DNA from: Hydractinia symbiolongicarpus | Taxonomy: Eukaryota; Cnidaria; Hydrozoa; Anthoathecata; Hydractiniidae | Reading direction: 5' to 3' | Assembly (NCBI RefSeq): GCF_029227915.1 | Contig: NC_079879.1 | Coordinates: 19,980,501 to 20,044,500, forward strand | Length of the DNA: 64,000 bases | In this document: piece after piece, positions 43,301 to 54,332 of the stretch | Layout: each line of letters starts with the position of its first letter | Numbering within the stretch: position 1 is the first letter of the stretch | Position numbers and translations under genes: made by a program | The notes under the pieces: generated by a model | The model's input: the letters and a program-made list of their open reading frames with translations, nothing else | Told to the model about the DNA's origin: nothing | Database searches by the model: none

Positions 43301-44027
43301 TCTTCCTAAACTCGTATAAGCATTGCAAGTTCACTTTTAGAAAAATCTAAAAACTAATTTGCAAGCTTCACTGCAAACGGAAAGTTTTTTCTAAATTACT
43401 ACCTCGTTTCAAATAAAACTTGAAGACGTCATCCAACATGGCAGAGCAAGAAAAACCTTTTATATCTATGACGCACTAAAAGGGCTAATACAGCTATTAT
43501 TTATATAATAAATGATAAAAATGGCATTATTTTTAACCTTTACGGAAAAGCTATATAGACAAAAGTAGCTCGACTACATCCTCGCCTCAGGGTTATTGCC
43601 TTACGTCAAAGCCACCAGCGCTTACTTGACGGCAAACAAGACTCGATGTCAAAAAGGCAAGGATCCCTGAGGACGAGGTTGACTTGACCATTCCCCTGTC
43701 CCTTCCATCACCTTGATTCTTGTCAATACTTCTTTCAAAAGCAAGGATACGGTATAGGTATTGTTTTACTTTTTGTTCCAGGTTGTATTTACAAACAAGT
43801 ACACAAAGAAGCAAACAAAATGGCTTCCATACAACATTACAAATTCCTCACGTTATACTGTATCATTTCGTGTTTACAAATTTGATGAACTCGAGGTGAC
43901 AGCTGTTAGATATAACTGGCGTCAACAACCATGTCAATTTAAAAAATGCGCAGTTTATAGTGGCAATTTACCAAGCCCACCTTACATACAATATGCACCG
44001 TTTGATACGTATTATAATAGTAAATAG
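37376..44027 (+). CDS. Sialate O-acetylesterase (7 exons)
   Basis: Exons by eye are 37376-37589, 39311-39558, 39840-39984, 40555-40716, 41901-42178, 42879-43268 and 43782-44027, giving 1683 bases (560 residues). A signal peptide ([21 protein letters not shown]) precedes the [17 protein letters not shown] start typical of SIAE. The SGNH-hydrolase serine is in GQSNM (S146). [10 protein letters not shown] and the late GIHPRHK (H411) are also family blocks. The enzyme removes O-acetyl groups from sialic acids in lysosomal or secreted compartments. The donor of exon 4 (GTATTT at 40717) was chosen over GTAAGC at 40727 because only the former keeps frame with exon 5. The length is close to vertebrate SIAE. 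Introns carry several small repeats. Confidence 0.88.
41169..41293. mobile_element. MITE-like element with CAACCT...AGGTTG ends
   Basis: It starts CAACCTTGCTCCCAGTGCC and ends near CTTGGAGTCGAGGTTGG, imperfect inverted ends of about 20 bases around a GC-richer core. It lies in a SIAE intron. Related ends are at 43578-43690 and 48242-48475. Confidence 0.5.
41755..41793. repeat. Short hairpin of GTAG/CTAC simple repeat
   Basis: GTAGGTAGCTAGCTAGC is followed by AGCTACCTACCTACC and can fold back on itself. It looks like a simple-sequence palindrome in a SIAE intron, without other signals. Confidence 0.6.
43578..43690. mobile_element. Palindromic MITE-like element
   Basis: CATCCTCGCCTCAGGGTTATTGCC at the start pairs with GGCAAGGATCCCTGAGGACGAGG at the end, over about 25 bases with few mismatches. 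The roughly 113-bp element has no coding capacity. It lies in the last SIAE intron. Confidence 0.6.
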
Positions 44028-45139
44028 AATTCTGTTATTGAAAAGAATTTTGACAATGTTTCATATCTCAACTCTAGTTTCTAGGTCCTCAAGCAATCCC
44101 TGCTGAGAACTTACATAATGTTAGTTGTATTATTAGTTCGTGAAAATTATTTTGTCCGCTAATTAAAAGTCGGCAAAAAGTGACTAAATTTTGGCCAAGT
44201 GACTAATATTTTTTGCCGACATATTTTTTTCCGACCTAACTTTGTTTCCAATTTTTTTTTCGACCACCTTTTTACCGTTTTTTCTTCCTTGTTGCTAATC
44301 AAATTTTATGCAATTATTCCTTATTAGTGACTAAATTCCAAATTTTAGTCAACAAAAAGTGACTAAATTCAAATATTTAGTCGGCAAAAAAAGACGAAAT
44401 TTTGTCCAAGTGACTAATATCTTTGCGGACTAATTTTTTTGACGACTTTTTTTTACCGATAAAGTGTGCAGGAAATAAGCTAACCGTTTTTGCTATTTTT
44501 AGACTAGCCGTTACGGTTTTCTTTTGATTATTTGAAAGGAGAAGGTGATCTGACCAAAAACATAAGTTATCTTGGAGTAAAAGTAACTCATGTCAGGAAA
44601 CTTTTCGATGATACAAACTAACGTATTACAAAAAAAATGTTAGAGATGTTTCAAGTAAATTTAGTCCAGTCTTATAAAAATGGTTGTTCATTGGTGTATG
44701 AATGATGACGGTCTCATTTCAGCCTCAACTAAAATAAAATTACAGAACAGCAATCGAAAAATTTATTTCAATCCCAATCTCTTGATTTTTTTCTAAAACA
44801 ATAAAACCAAGATGTAATTCAGCTAACTTTTTTCCCTTTTGAATAAATACTTGGGCCAATTATTTAATAAATTCTCTCATCAATAAAAAAATTACATAGT
44901 AACTTTTAGCTCAGGAGGTTACGTTTTACTTATTCTACTATTTCGTATCACATATGACATGTCTTTGACCACTCTAAAATAAAAACTATTTTGACTTGAC
45001 TTTTTGAATAAACGCCCTAAAATGTTTTGTTCCCCTGGGCGGTACTTTTAAAGAATAAGATATTACAAAACTAATTATCATATAAAAACCTTACACTGTT
45101 TCCAATAAATTGTTGTCCATAAACATGCAAAAAGAATAG
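44028..45139. other. Intergenic stretch with AGTGACTAA repeats
   Basis: No gene is seen between the SIAE stop and the amine oxidase stop. Within 44150-44470 several copies of a GTCGGCAAAAAGTGACTAA-type sequence and its relatives (CCAAGTGACTAATAT, TTTGCCGAC) occur in both orientations. This points to a decayed repeat element. Confidence 0.5.
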
Positions 45140-48065
45140 CTACACGTTGCAAGCATTTGTCTTCGTGATATTTTTTACTGAATAATTGTCCGTCTTCCTG
45201 AAATACACGCTATCTGATGACGTCATGCTGGCGTCTTCATCCATGAAATTAAATGGTCTTAACAAAAATGAATATTGATTACCGACTGATGTAATAGTTG
45301 GGAAGTCTTCGCTTGTTGGAATCTGAAGGCCGCCAATAGTTACCCATGCAACAATATCAGTGTTCTCTATATATTCCGAATTGTTGATTCGTTGATCAAA
45401 TGAACACGTCGGCGGTATTTTCTGTCTTACCTTGTTTAGCAAGCACGCTCCAGAAGTTTCGTTTTTATGATATTTTGTCACAGAAAGTTTATATTTTGTC
45501 CATTCAGCATTTAATGTCGCGATGTGATCGTCGGGATAAATTTGTCGTGTTGGGGAAAGGATTTGCAAGCGATAACCACGGTTATGCATGAATTTATTCT
45601 TCGAATTTTTATTATAAACAATAAAATAGTTCAAAGAACTGTTACCTGGGATGGCTGCCTCTTTTTCAAATCGAATGTTATTAATCTTCAATTTTTTTTT
45701 AAGAACTGGTTCACTATCCCAAGGCTCTTTATACATTCCTGTAGCGGTGCTTAAAGTTAAAAAAGAATTATTTGCGCCATCTACATCCAAATCTGTTTTA
45801 AACAACAAGAAATTATCATGAATCATACCTATGTGATTACTATAAATTTCATAACCATTGGCAACATTCTCAAATTTATAATTTACAACAGGGTATCCTG
45901 TGATAGTTGCTTTGACTTCCAGCGCGCCATTTTGATGAAATATGTAGTCAAATATGACGTCAGCTTCTAAAAGTTGGATATCCAGAACAAACCGTGTTAC
46001 TAATACATTATCCGGATGGGCGCCGTATTCAGACGACGTTCTATGACGCCGTAACGGTAAATTATTATTTATCTCGAACATACAAATCGCATCCTTTGTC
46101 ACGACGGATTGTTTATCTGATGCTACCATTTTGAAATAGCTCGTGCTGTCCATATAGACTGCTTTCTCAGGACAATCTACACCTCTTACTAAAGATACTG
46201 TTTTCCCAAGACCATGCAACGAGTAAAAGAAATGTCCAGATGAAAGAAACGGTCCTGCTGAGGAAGAAAACGATGCGTAATCCTGTAAGCTTACTTCGTA
46301 AGCTATTCTCCTGTTTTGGAAACGAACGTCAAATACTCCTGGCCCTGTTAAAGCTCGAACACCGTACTCAAATTGCCATTTAAAATATTTAACTATTCTG
46401 CCTTGAATAGAAAATCGATGTCCACCATGCTCAGTTAACATTGGTCCTGAAAATTCTTTTCCATCATGGCTGCGATACAAACTTTCTTTGTTTTCGTATT
46501 CGGGAATGCTTGGTACGTGGACTACGGTCAGTGTTTTATTCATAAATGCTTTATAAATGTCATCAACGCTCGAATATGATTGGTTGTTATATACGACCTA
46601 TAAAAAAAGCTTTTCGTGTTAGAAAACAAACTTGATAAAAAACAGGACGCCGTAGGCGTGGATTAAATTTAGCTAAGGAAGGTCAATAATTTTAGAGAGG
46701 AATAAAGTTAATAAATATCATTTTTGTTCCAGTCTCCCCGAATTATTTTTTGTGTTGGGGGGAGGGGAGGGTGCACCGGGGTCTACCGGTTTATTTTCAA
46801 TATCTTTTGTTCTAGAAGAGGTTTAGTCTAGAATTTTTTCGACTTTTACTTTTTCCTTATCACGAGATATGGAAAGTTTTATTTCCGTTAGTCAAACAGA
46901 AGCGCATTACTACATTTTGTTGGAGCTGGTTAAAAAAAATTGATTATTTTTTTAAAAAAAATTATTCATATAACTCTTCTAACACTTTTTCTGATCAAAA
47001 TATATTCGTCCTTGATATAATAAAGGCAAGTTGGGCAAATGTAAACTAAAAAGATAAAAAAAAAATTGAAAAAATGTAAAAATTTATTTTTCGGAAAAAT
47101 GATGACGTCATAGACAGTAATTTTTTGATGTCAAATGGCTTCTTTTATTTGTTTAGTTACTGTGCCGAGTTGTTTGCAGGTCATACAATTTATTCTTCCC
47201 TAAATTTCATAGGATTGATAAAATTACCACTCTTTCCCAAAATAACCTGTAACAAGTGCCAACCGCTTGGATTTTGCGTGGTCACATTAACAATATAGTA
47301 AATCATGGTATATTTTTGAAAGTAGGATACTTTTTTAAGCTTACGTGCCATGTACACACCTAAGTACACACCTTGCTTATCAACCTTAGAGTGTGTGTCC
47401 AAGGTTCTAGATTGAAAACCATTTGTGAAAAGAAATATAGGTGCAGTTATGTTTTCGACATCTTGAAAAGTTACTTGATAAAGCGGCCAAAGTTTTTCAA
47501 CAGCTTTTTCAACAATTTTGAAAATAGCCAGAGTGTCCACCTTCGAATTAAATCTTCCAAGGTTATTGTAAACTGGATTAGGTCGATCAGAGTACTGGAT
47601 TAATTCACTATGTTTAGGATTATTAACAGGCCAAACAACATAATCAGATAGCGTGTGGCCATTCATAATTACCACTTTTGCTCTTCTAACAGGCCTAATA
47701 TCATTTTTGTCTCGATAATTCAGGACATCTTGTTTCAGAGGATAAAAAACATCAATTAACATAATGTACTTGTCAGGAGCTCTCGTTTCACTGGATATAT
47801 TATGTAGCTTCAGAATATAACTTTCAACACGCCTTATTTCTTCTTCATTGAGCTCATGGAATATACCTTTTGTGTCATTTAAGTGTGGATTGATAACAAA
47901 ATCGCTTTTGGTACAGGTCAATTTGTTGTCCTCATTTTTGTCCTTCGCCTCATCTAGTTCCATATATAAGAATACAATACCAACAGCCATAGCCACAATA
48001 ATTAGTGCAAGACATGAGATAATAATGCGCAGACATCTTGAACCACCTCCATCTTTCGAGAACAT
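45140..48065 (-). CDS. Copper amine oxidase-like membrane protein, predicted catalytically inactive
   Basis: Exons are 48065-47247 and 46597-45140 (GT-AG, phase 0), giving 758 residues, close to vertebrate AOC3. The start at 48065 (MFSKDGGGS) precedes a type II membrane anchor (LRIIISCLALIIVAMAVGIVFLYM). Family blocks include RRAKVVIMNG, GVDCPEKAVYMD (D423 retained, the catalytic-base position), LPLRRH, KTDLDVDG and FLLRPFNFMDED. The cofactor motif N-Y-D reads E-A-D, so the topaquinone-precursor tyrosine is Ala485. The copper ligands H-x-H read H533-D-N535, and the third histidine is Thr701 (LQIPTSEDF). Amine oxidation should therefore be impossible. A binding or adhesion role, as AOC3/VAP-1 partly has, is inference. 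The reading frame itself is intact. Confidence 0.88.
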
Positions 48066-48241
48066 GATCACTAGTTGCCAGTCCTCTGTGTAAAAAGCCT
48101 GTGTTAAAAGTATATAAAGAAAATTTGCTAATGAAGTTCAATTGTAATGTGTAAACGTGTCTGGCATACCAACCAAAAGATATTCTTGAATTTTTTTAGG
48201 TCCTAGATAAATACAAAAAATTGCAATAATATGCCTCATTC

Positions 48242-48475
48242 TCAACCTCGTCCCCACGACTATTTGCTTCTCAATAGCGCTGCGCTTTCTCATAGTTCTA
48301 GCGCCACGGTTGCGTCCGTCTAGGAGCGAAAGAACATGGTTTATTTCGTTTTACTAATGTGGCTGCTTCATGCAAAGTTTCAACCAAAGGTATTCTACCG
48401 TTAGGGTAAACTTAATAGGGGCGTGGTAAAGGTTACCGGTGTGCTTGGAAAGAGAGCCTTGGAACGAAGTTGGGA
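48242..48475. mobile_element. MITE-like element, CAACCTCGTCCCC ends
   Basis: It starts CAACCTCGTCCCCACGAC and ends CTTGGAACGAAGTTGG, with weak inverted similarity to each other and to the ends of the elements in the SIAE introns. The core is GC-richer than the flanks. No coding capacity. Confidence 0.4.
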
Positions 48476-50326
48476 AGGATTCGTTTCTTCAACAGAACAC
48501 TGGGGTCAAAAGAATATTAGCACGAAGGTAAAAAAATAATGTAAAATATTTCGACTGCAGTCGTCATGGAAAATTAATTAAAAGCCATGTAAATGATACA
48601 TAACTTTATAAAAAATTACTTACTATTCTCTTCTCTTCGTCCTGACTGCACCTGTGTCATACAGAAGCAGTATGATGAGATAAAATATTATCCAATAGAC
48701 TTAAATTAAAAGTGTCAATTGATGTTACAAAATACAACATAAATTGAAGTAATTATAAATACATGTGTGATTTACAACTTCCTGTCTTGCATTTGCGTGC
48801 ATTAATTACATTCATTTTATTCATTCACTGGAAACAGAGGGGCGGGGATTAGGGCGTTTTGCTAAACCTTTATCTCTGTTTGAGGTGAACAAAACAAACT
48901 ATCCTCTGTTTATTATCGCTGAATTATGTTTTTATAAATCGGCAAATCTTTCATTTTACCGCTTGATGCCAGACCTATAATGGCTTCTTTTAATATGGGA
49001 AAGATTGAGCAATGGAAGCCCCAGTCCTTTCTACTCAAAACGAAAACGATCAAAAGTAGTTTTTTTGTTAGCGTCTCAGTTGCCACTTGACGGTGTGCTT
49101 GAGAAATATAAAGCTACTGCAATGTAATGTTGTTCTTGATTCTTTTCTTTCGACTACTTGTATTTGGGGGTGGGGGAGGGGTGGTAAGCAAAAAGGGAGG
49201 AGGGGGTGGTGGAACTCTTGAGCAGCTAGATATAAACATGAGAACAGAATAACACGCTAGACTGTGTATCCAGATATCTTTTTGTTATCGTGACGTAGCA
49301 AGACACCTTGTTTTCACACATAACTTCTATTCAACAGCAACACTCAACCGCATGTATATAAGGAGTCAACACTAATTTATTCACTATTCACTAATAATTT
49401 ATTATTTTAAATTATTTTGTTTACATTTCCTGCAGAACTAAAAATAGTACTGAAAACTAATGCATTTTATTTGCACTTCCGATTAATATAAGCAAGCGTC
49501 AAGCCTACAGAAGAGGAAAGAAAAATCACCTTTGCGGCACATCAAAGAAAATAATTTGGGAAAAGGTCCATTATTTTAACTAGAAATTTTCCTAATAATT
49601 TAAAAGTGGCGACATTTCAGGATGGTTCGGGTAAGATGAATGGCGCTGCACAAAAATTATGCCAACTTTGATAATTATATCCTCTACAGGAAATGTAATT
49701 AGCAATACCTTGCCAACAGTACCTCAGGTAATTTCTACATGACCAATAACATTTGAAATTTTTAATCACCTCTGTAGTTAATCTCATCCCAAGATTTTTG
49801 TTTTGATTGTTATTTTTCTGACATAGGTCCTGGTGGACTTTACTTGATTCACTTAGTTATATTATAAGAGCAATAATTATAAGAGCAATCTACATTTTGC
49901 CTCTTTTTTCAAAAACTAATTATCAGCTGCTGTTTCATTGCGCAGAGATTTCATTTAAGCGACTGACAGTTCTCCAATTTTTTGACGGTAGAACATTTTT
50001 TTGCAGATAGAAATCAAACACAGAAAATTTTACGCAATTCTACCCTCTACTAAACTTCATCGTAGCCTTTGTCTGATGCAAAGTAAACACGATGCAGCGT
50101 CGTTTATTTTTTTTATACAAATCGCCATTATTATGAGTCTTGTGTTAGTGCTTGTGTCATCTAGCAGTGGATCAACTTTCAGTTTCTATGTTCTATTTTA
50201 ATATGACTGGCACTGTCTGTAATGCTAGGTATTGTTTATTATGTATAGACAGCATGTGCATTGTTGTAAGCTTGATTTTTTTGATAGTTGGAGGTTCCTT
50301 TCTCTCGTCGGTCCTTGTGTCATGCA

Positions 50327-50495
50327 TTGGCGGCGCCACAATTTCCAAAGTGGAGGGGGGGGGGGAGCTAGCCTGCAGGTTCTCTGGTTGGGTAACATCA
50401 ATTTTTATGCAGCGATAGAGACACTTATTGGCAAAAAATAAAAAATAATTTGAAGCCCCCCCTCCAGCCCCCCTAGTGGCGCCACCCCTGTCATG
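50327..50495. mobile_element. Small element with GGCGCCAC inverted ends
   Basis: CATTGGCGGCGCCACA at the left is matched inversely by AGTGGCGCCACCCCTG at the right. The inside begins with a G-run and ends with C-runs, extending the fold. It is about 170 bp and noncoding, probably a MITE. Confidence 0.45.
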
Positions 50496-51164
50496 TTCTT
50501 CTCTTTTGTTGTGTTATTCTTTATTTTTTTCTTTTCTTCATGCAACATCCAACTTTTTTCCACCTCGTAGTTGTTACACTTTTCACAGTTTCAAATTCTA
50601 TGTTGGCCATCATATGCAGTACATCTTCTTTTCCTGATTGTCGTAGATCCCAAATAAGGTGTGATCACCACTCTGGTTTCTGTCTTTTGGTTTGAAGCTG
50701 GTGTTTAATTCATCAAATTTCCATCTGTAATACCTTGCTAAAATCGATTTAGTAATTTTCTTTCGCAGTTTTTAATGTTCCATTGCTCAGCTCATTAAAT
50801 TTTTGACATGACATATTTCGTCCGAAAATTAAAACTTTACCTAGTTTTAGTGTTGACTTAGATAAGTACAATCTTTCGATCGTGGCCACACATCATAAGG
50901 ATAGCTACTGAGTTTTTCTGCTTTCTTTTGGGTGAGCCAGAAGATTCTTTAAAGTCCAACCTTGCTAAATTTTAATTAGCCTCTCCGTGATAACGGCGCT
51001 AGGCAAGGAAGTCTAAAAAGAGAATGATGTGGCTTGGATTTATATTAACTTCTAATGGACCCAAAATAGCAAAAATATCATTTTGTTCTGAGGAGTTGTA
51101 AGGGCTTCGTCCAAAAAAGACTGTTGTATAAAAAATTCATGTAAAACCATTCTATAGCAAACAC

Positions 51165-51640
51165 CATGGGGACCTCACTAAAGGGTCCGCTATAGAGGGG
51201 TGTTCGCAACATAGTGGTTCCCCCCAAATTGCCTCAAAAACCTGCTCTGAGCACGTAACGTGTGCCAAGAGGCCTGTTTTCGGAGAAGACGCCTAAAAGA
51301 CAATACATATTGTAAATATGGCATCTTTAATTCGAAAAAGTAAAACAGAATCAGGCTTCACGAAAACATATTGTAACATATTGTTTTAGGTGAAATATAG
51401 ACAGATAACCTACAAGAATGGTTTTATATGACCCATTGTTGAACGTGATTTTGAATAAAGAGGTCAGTTTTAAGGGAGTAAAGTAAATTGAAACCTTGAA
51501 GTGACGTCTGCTGTAACTGTTCGCCACATAGAGGTTTTTTATGACTTTGACCATCATTTCATCCATTTCTGAGTGTCCTTTGTAGACAAGTGTCCGCTAT
51601 AAAGGATGTCCGCTTTAGGGAGGTGTTACTGTATATAGCT
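51165..51640. repeat. GTCCGCTATA-type interspersed repeat
   Basis: The left part has GGTCCGCTATAGAGGGGTGT and the right part has GTGTCCGCTATAAAGG, ATGTCCGCTTTAGGGAGGTG and TTACTGTA. This phrase is common in invertebrate interspersed repeats as I recall. The body between is AT-rich and noncoding. Confidence 0.5.
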
Positions 51641-52189
51641 TTCCTAACAAAGCAGAAAAAACTTTGTGGGGAACAATTGACGCTATTTTTGTGAAGTAGC
51701 GCCGAGGGCGTAGCGTGATTATTAAACAGCGCCCCAGGAAAAACGATTCACGAATTAGTACTACTCTTTCTTTATATATATCTGTACACATATATGATAT
51801 TATACTATATTAGTTTATTTAGGGAATAAAATCTGTCGCTTTTTAAAACGTTAAAAATATATAAATAGCTATAAACCTCGTACCCAGGACTTTTAAAATC
51901 CCAGTTAACTAAATATCAAACTGAGCACTACAAGCAAGGTTAAACGAAAGGTCCAAGTACAAAGTTGACTCTGTGTGTACACTTAAAAGATTATACTTCT
52001 AAATTTATTAAAAAGAATCAACTGCAGCTTTTCTCTCTCCGGAATGCCAGTTCAAAATGGTTTTTTAAAGTTAGTGAGAAAATATCTCTCCTCTCAACTT
52101 TAATCAGATCATAGCAATTAAAATAAATATCGCTTAAAATACTAGCAAGCTAAACAGCTCATAAATATATACAACAGCCATCTATATCA

Positions 52190-54332
52190 TCATAAATTGT
52201 TGCTAGAAGTTAACAACGGCGGAGCAGAAACATTGTTCGAAAAAGGTCCTCCTCCGGGGAGTTCCTTAATAGCGTTTGAGCAGGAGGAAAGTCTTTTTCT
52301 CAAATTGGCAGTCTCATCATCACAGCGAGTTCGCTTAATGCGCAAACTTTCAACTTCTTGTTTGATTCGCTCGATTTCTTTCAGCTTGTATTCTATCTGT
52401 GTATCCAAGTCTAAAATAAAGCAAAAAAAATCTAGTTTTTATTTTACTTCATGTGAATAGAAATAGTATGTAAGAAAAATAAGTCTTGGAACGAGGTTGT
52501 TTTTTAATGTCGTCATTTCCTACCTTTAGCTTGCTGTTGGTACCTTCGAAGTTGTCCTTCGTCTCTAGCCTTCGCTCTTAGTAAAAGATCAGATACTTCG
52601 TTTAAAAGACCAGCCTCTTTAAGATGCGATAACAATGGTGAGTTAACTAAAAAAATAATTGCTAGTTGACTACCAGTTACCTAAAAAATTTGCAACTGGA
52701 CTGGAAAAAACCCTTTTTGTCACCCTGTGAAAATTCTGTCACTTTTCCCTGATGAATTTTGCCTCTATAAGCATAAAAAATGGGTTTATACGAGCGTAAA
52801 GATGTCTAGTGTGGATGGAGAATTAAATATACTATAAAAGATTGTGCTTAACGTTGCCGAAAACCCTGTGATTCACAGTTAAACTCAACATCTGTATTAA
52901 TCTCAGTCATTCAACAGTTATAAAATAATCATACCGTCAAAGTTTGAGTCGGACATTGAAGCAGGACTCATAGGATACATTCCAGTTTGATTATTTTCCG
53001 CCTGAAAGTAAATTCAATCAGGAATAACAAACTTTATTTTTTTTATTCTGCTTAAACACTGAGAGAAAATGTTAATTACAAAAAATTCATGACTCACTGC
53101 ATCACTCTTCAGACCTCCATTTTCTTGCTTGATAACAAATGCACCAGGTTCCACAATAGGAATAGAGTCTTGATCCTCATACTTCGACTGTAGGGACGGT
53201 GGAGATTCCGATGAACGGGAATTTCTATGTGGGGAGCGAGAACGCGGTGGAGAGCGCGGCGAATTTGATGCGTAATAAGGACGATGTACATTCACCATGG
53301 TGTTCGAAGAAGGACTTGCTCTTGACCGAGAAGGTATATCCACCATCGTCATCAATGATCTTGGATCGTTGTTAGCAGATGTGGGTGTGGCTTCGATATG
53401 GGATGTTGGATAGACAATCTAAAAGCATGTTGACATAATCAAAAAGTTTTTAAAACAACAAACCTTAAAAACAAAATTTGTCCTCAGAAAAAGAATAGTC
53501 GCACTAGAATTACCTTAACAAGTTCGTCCACAATGTTATTGCAACCCTTTTGTATCGCAATGTCCAGCGGTGTCTGACCAGTCATATTTCGAATCGTTTT
53601 ATCTGCTCCAGCCTTTAACAAAGCTCCTATAGCAATGCACGCGTGCTCAGATTTGATTTTTTCTGTAACAGAAGCTAAGATATGCAAACACGTATTTCCA
53701 TCTCTATTTCGTGCGTCGAGTGCCGCAGCACTTTGTGCTTCAGACATTTCTCGTGTCTGCGCTGACATAACTTCAATGGCCGTTTGAAAGAACACTAGCC
53801 TGGAATCTGACGTAACTAATAACGTAGCGGCTAGTAGTAACGGCGTTTCATTATTTATATGATCAGGCACAGAGATGAGACTAGGCAACAAGGCGCAAAT
53901 TTTGCGAAACTTTGGTTTCAATTCTTTTGTCGTAAACTTTGGTCTTGACTTGTACAAATACAAAACAGTCCTGTGCAACGCATTTTCACCAATTCCATGA
54001 ACAGTTACTTTGGAGTCAAACCCACTGTTTAACAGCCATTCAAGTGCATTACACTTTCCCAAACAAGCTGCCCAATGAATAAGAGGCAAACGGTTAGTTG
54101 ATACGGGATCTGGTATGTCATCATTTTTGTCCCATCCTAACGATTTGTGTTTCTCAATACTGTTTTTCAGCACATCTAAGTTAGATAAATGTCCAAGTTG
54201 ATCTGTACAGTTAACGATTGCTTGTAATAACTCATGATGGTCAGGACATTCGACCGATTTATCACAGAAGGGCGTACATTTACGCCATACCACCATGCTT
54301 GTTTCCATATTGTGTGATGAGTGATGATTCAT
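52190..54332 (-). CDS. Ankyrin-repeat / coiled-coil protein, unknown (5 exons)
   Basis: Exons in transcript order are 54332-53514, 53418-53098, 53001-52935, 52646-52524 and 52410-52190, all GT-AG and in phase, giving 1551 bases (516 residues). The N-terminal 270 residues carry about four ankyrin-type repeats (RLPLIHWAACLGKCNALEWL, GENALHRTV, NETPLLLAATL, GNTCLHILAS, GQTPLDIAIQKGCNNIVDEL). A Ser/Arg/Pro-rich disordered segment (RSPPRSRSPHRNSRSS) follows, then a helical C terminus with a coiled coil (IEYKLKEIERIKQEVESLRI). No Rel, SOCS or kinase domain is present. Nuclear or scaffold function is plausible from the SR-like stretch but not shown. I do not recognise an orthologue. Confidence 0.78.

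Larger units (their letters stand above)
48066..52189. other. 4.1 kb intergenic stretch with repeats
   Basis: No gene is supported. Contents are a MITE-like element (48242-48475), a G-rich tract (49160-49215), a GGCGCCAC-ended element (50327-50495) and a GTCCGCTATA-type interspersed repeat (51165-51640). Small frames at 50001-50441 overlap the repeat and show no domain. Confidence 0.55.

Noticed and set aside
52190-54332. NF-kappaB or IkappaB assignment for the ankyrin gene
   Set aside because: There is no Rel-homology region, and the ankyrin repeats with SR-like linker and C-terminal coiled coil do not match the IkappaB layout.
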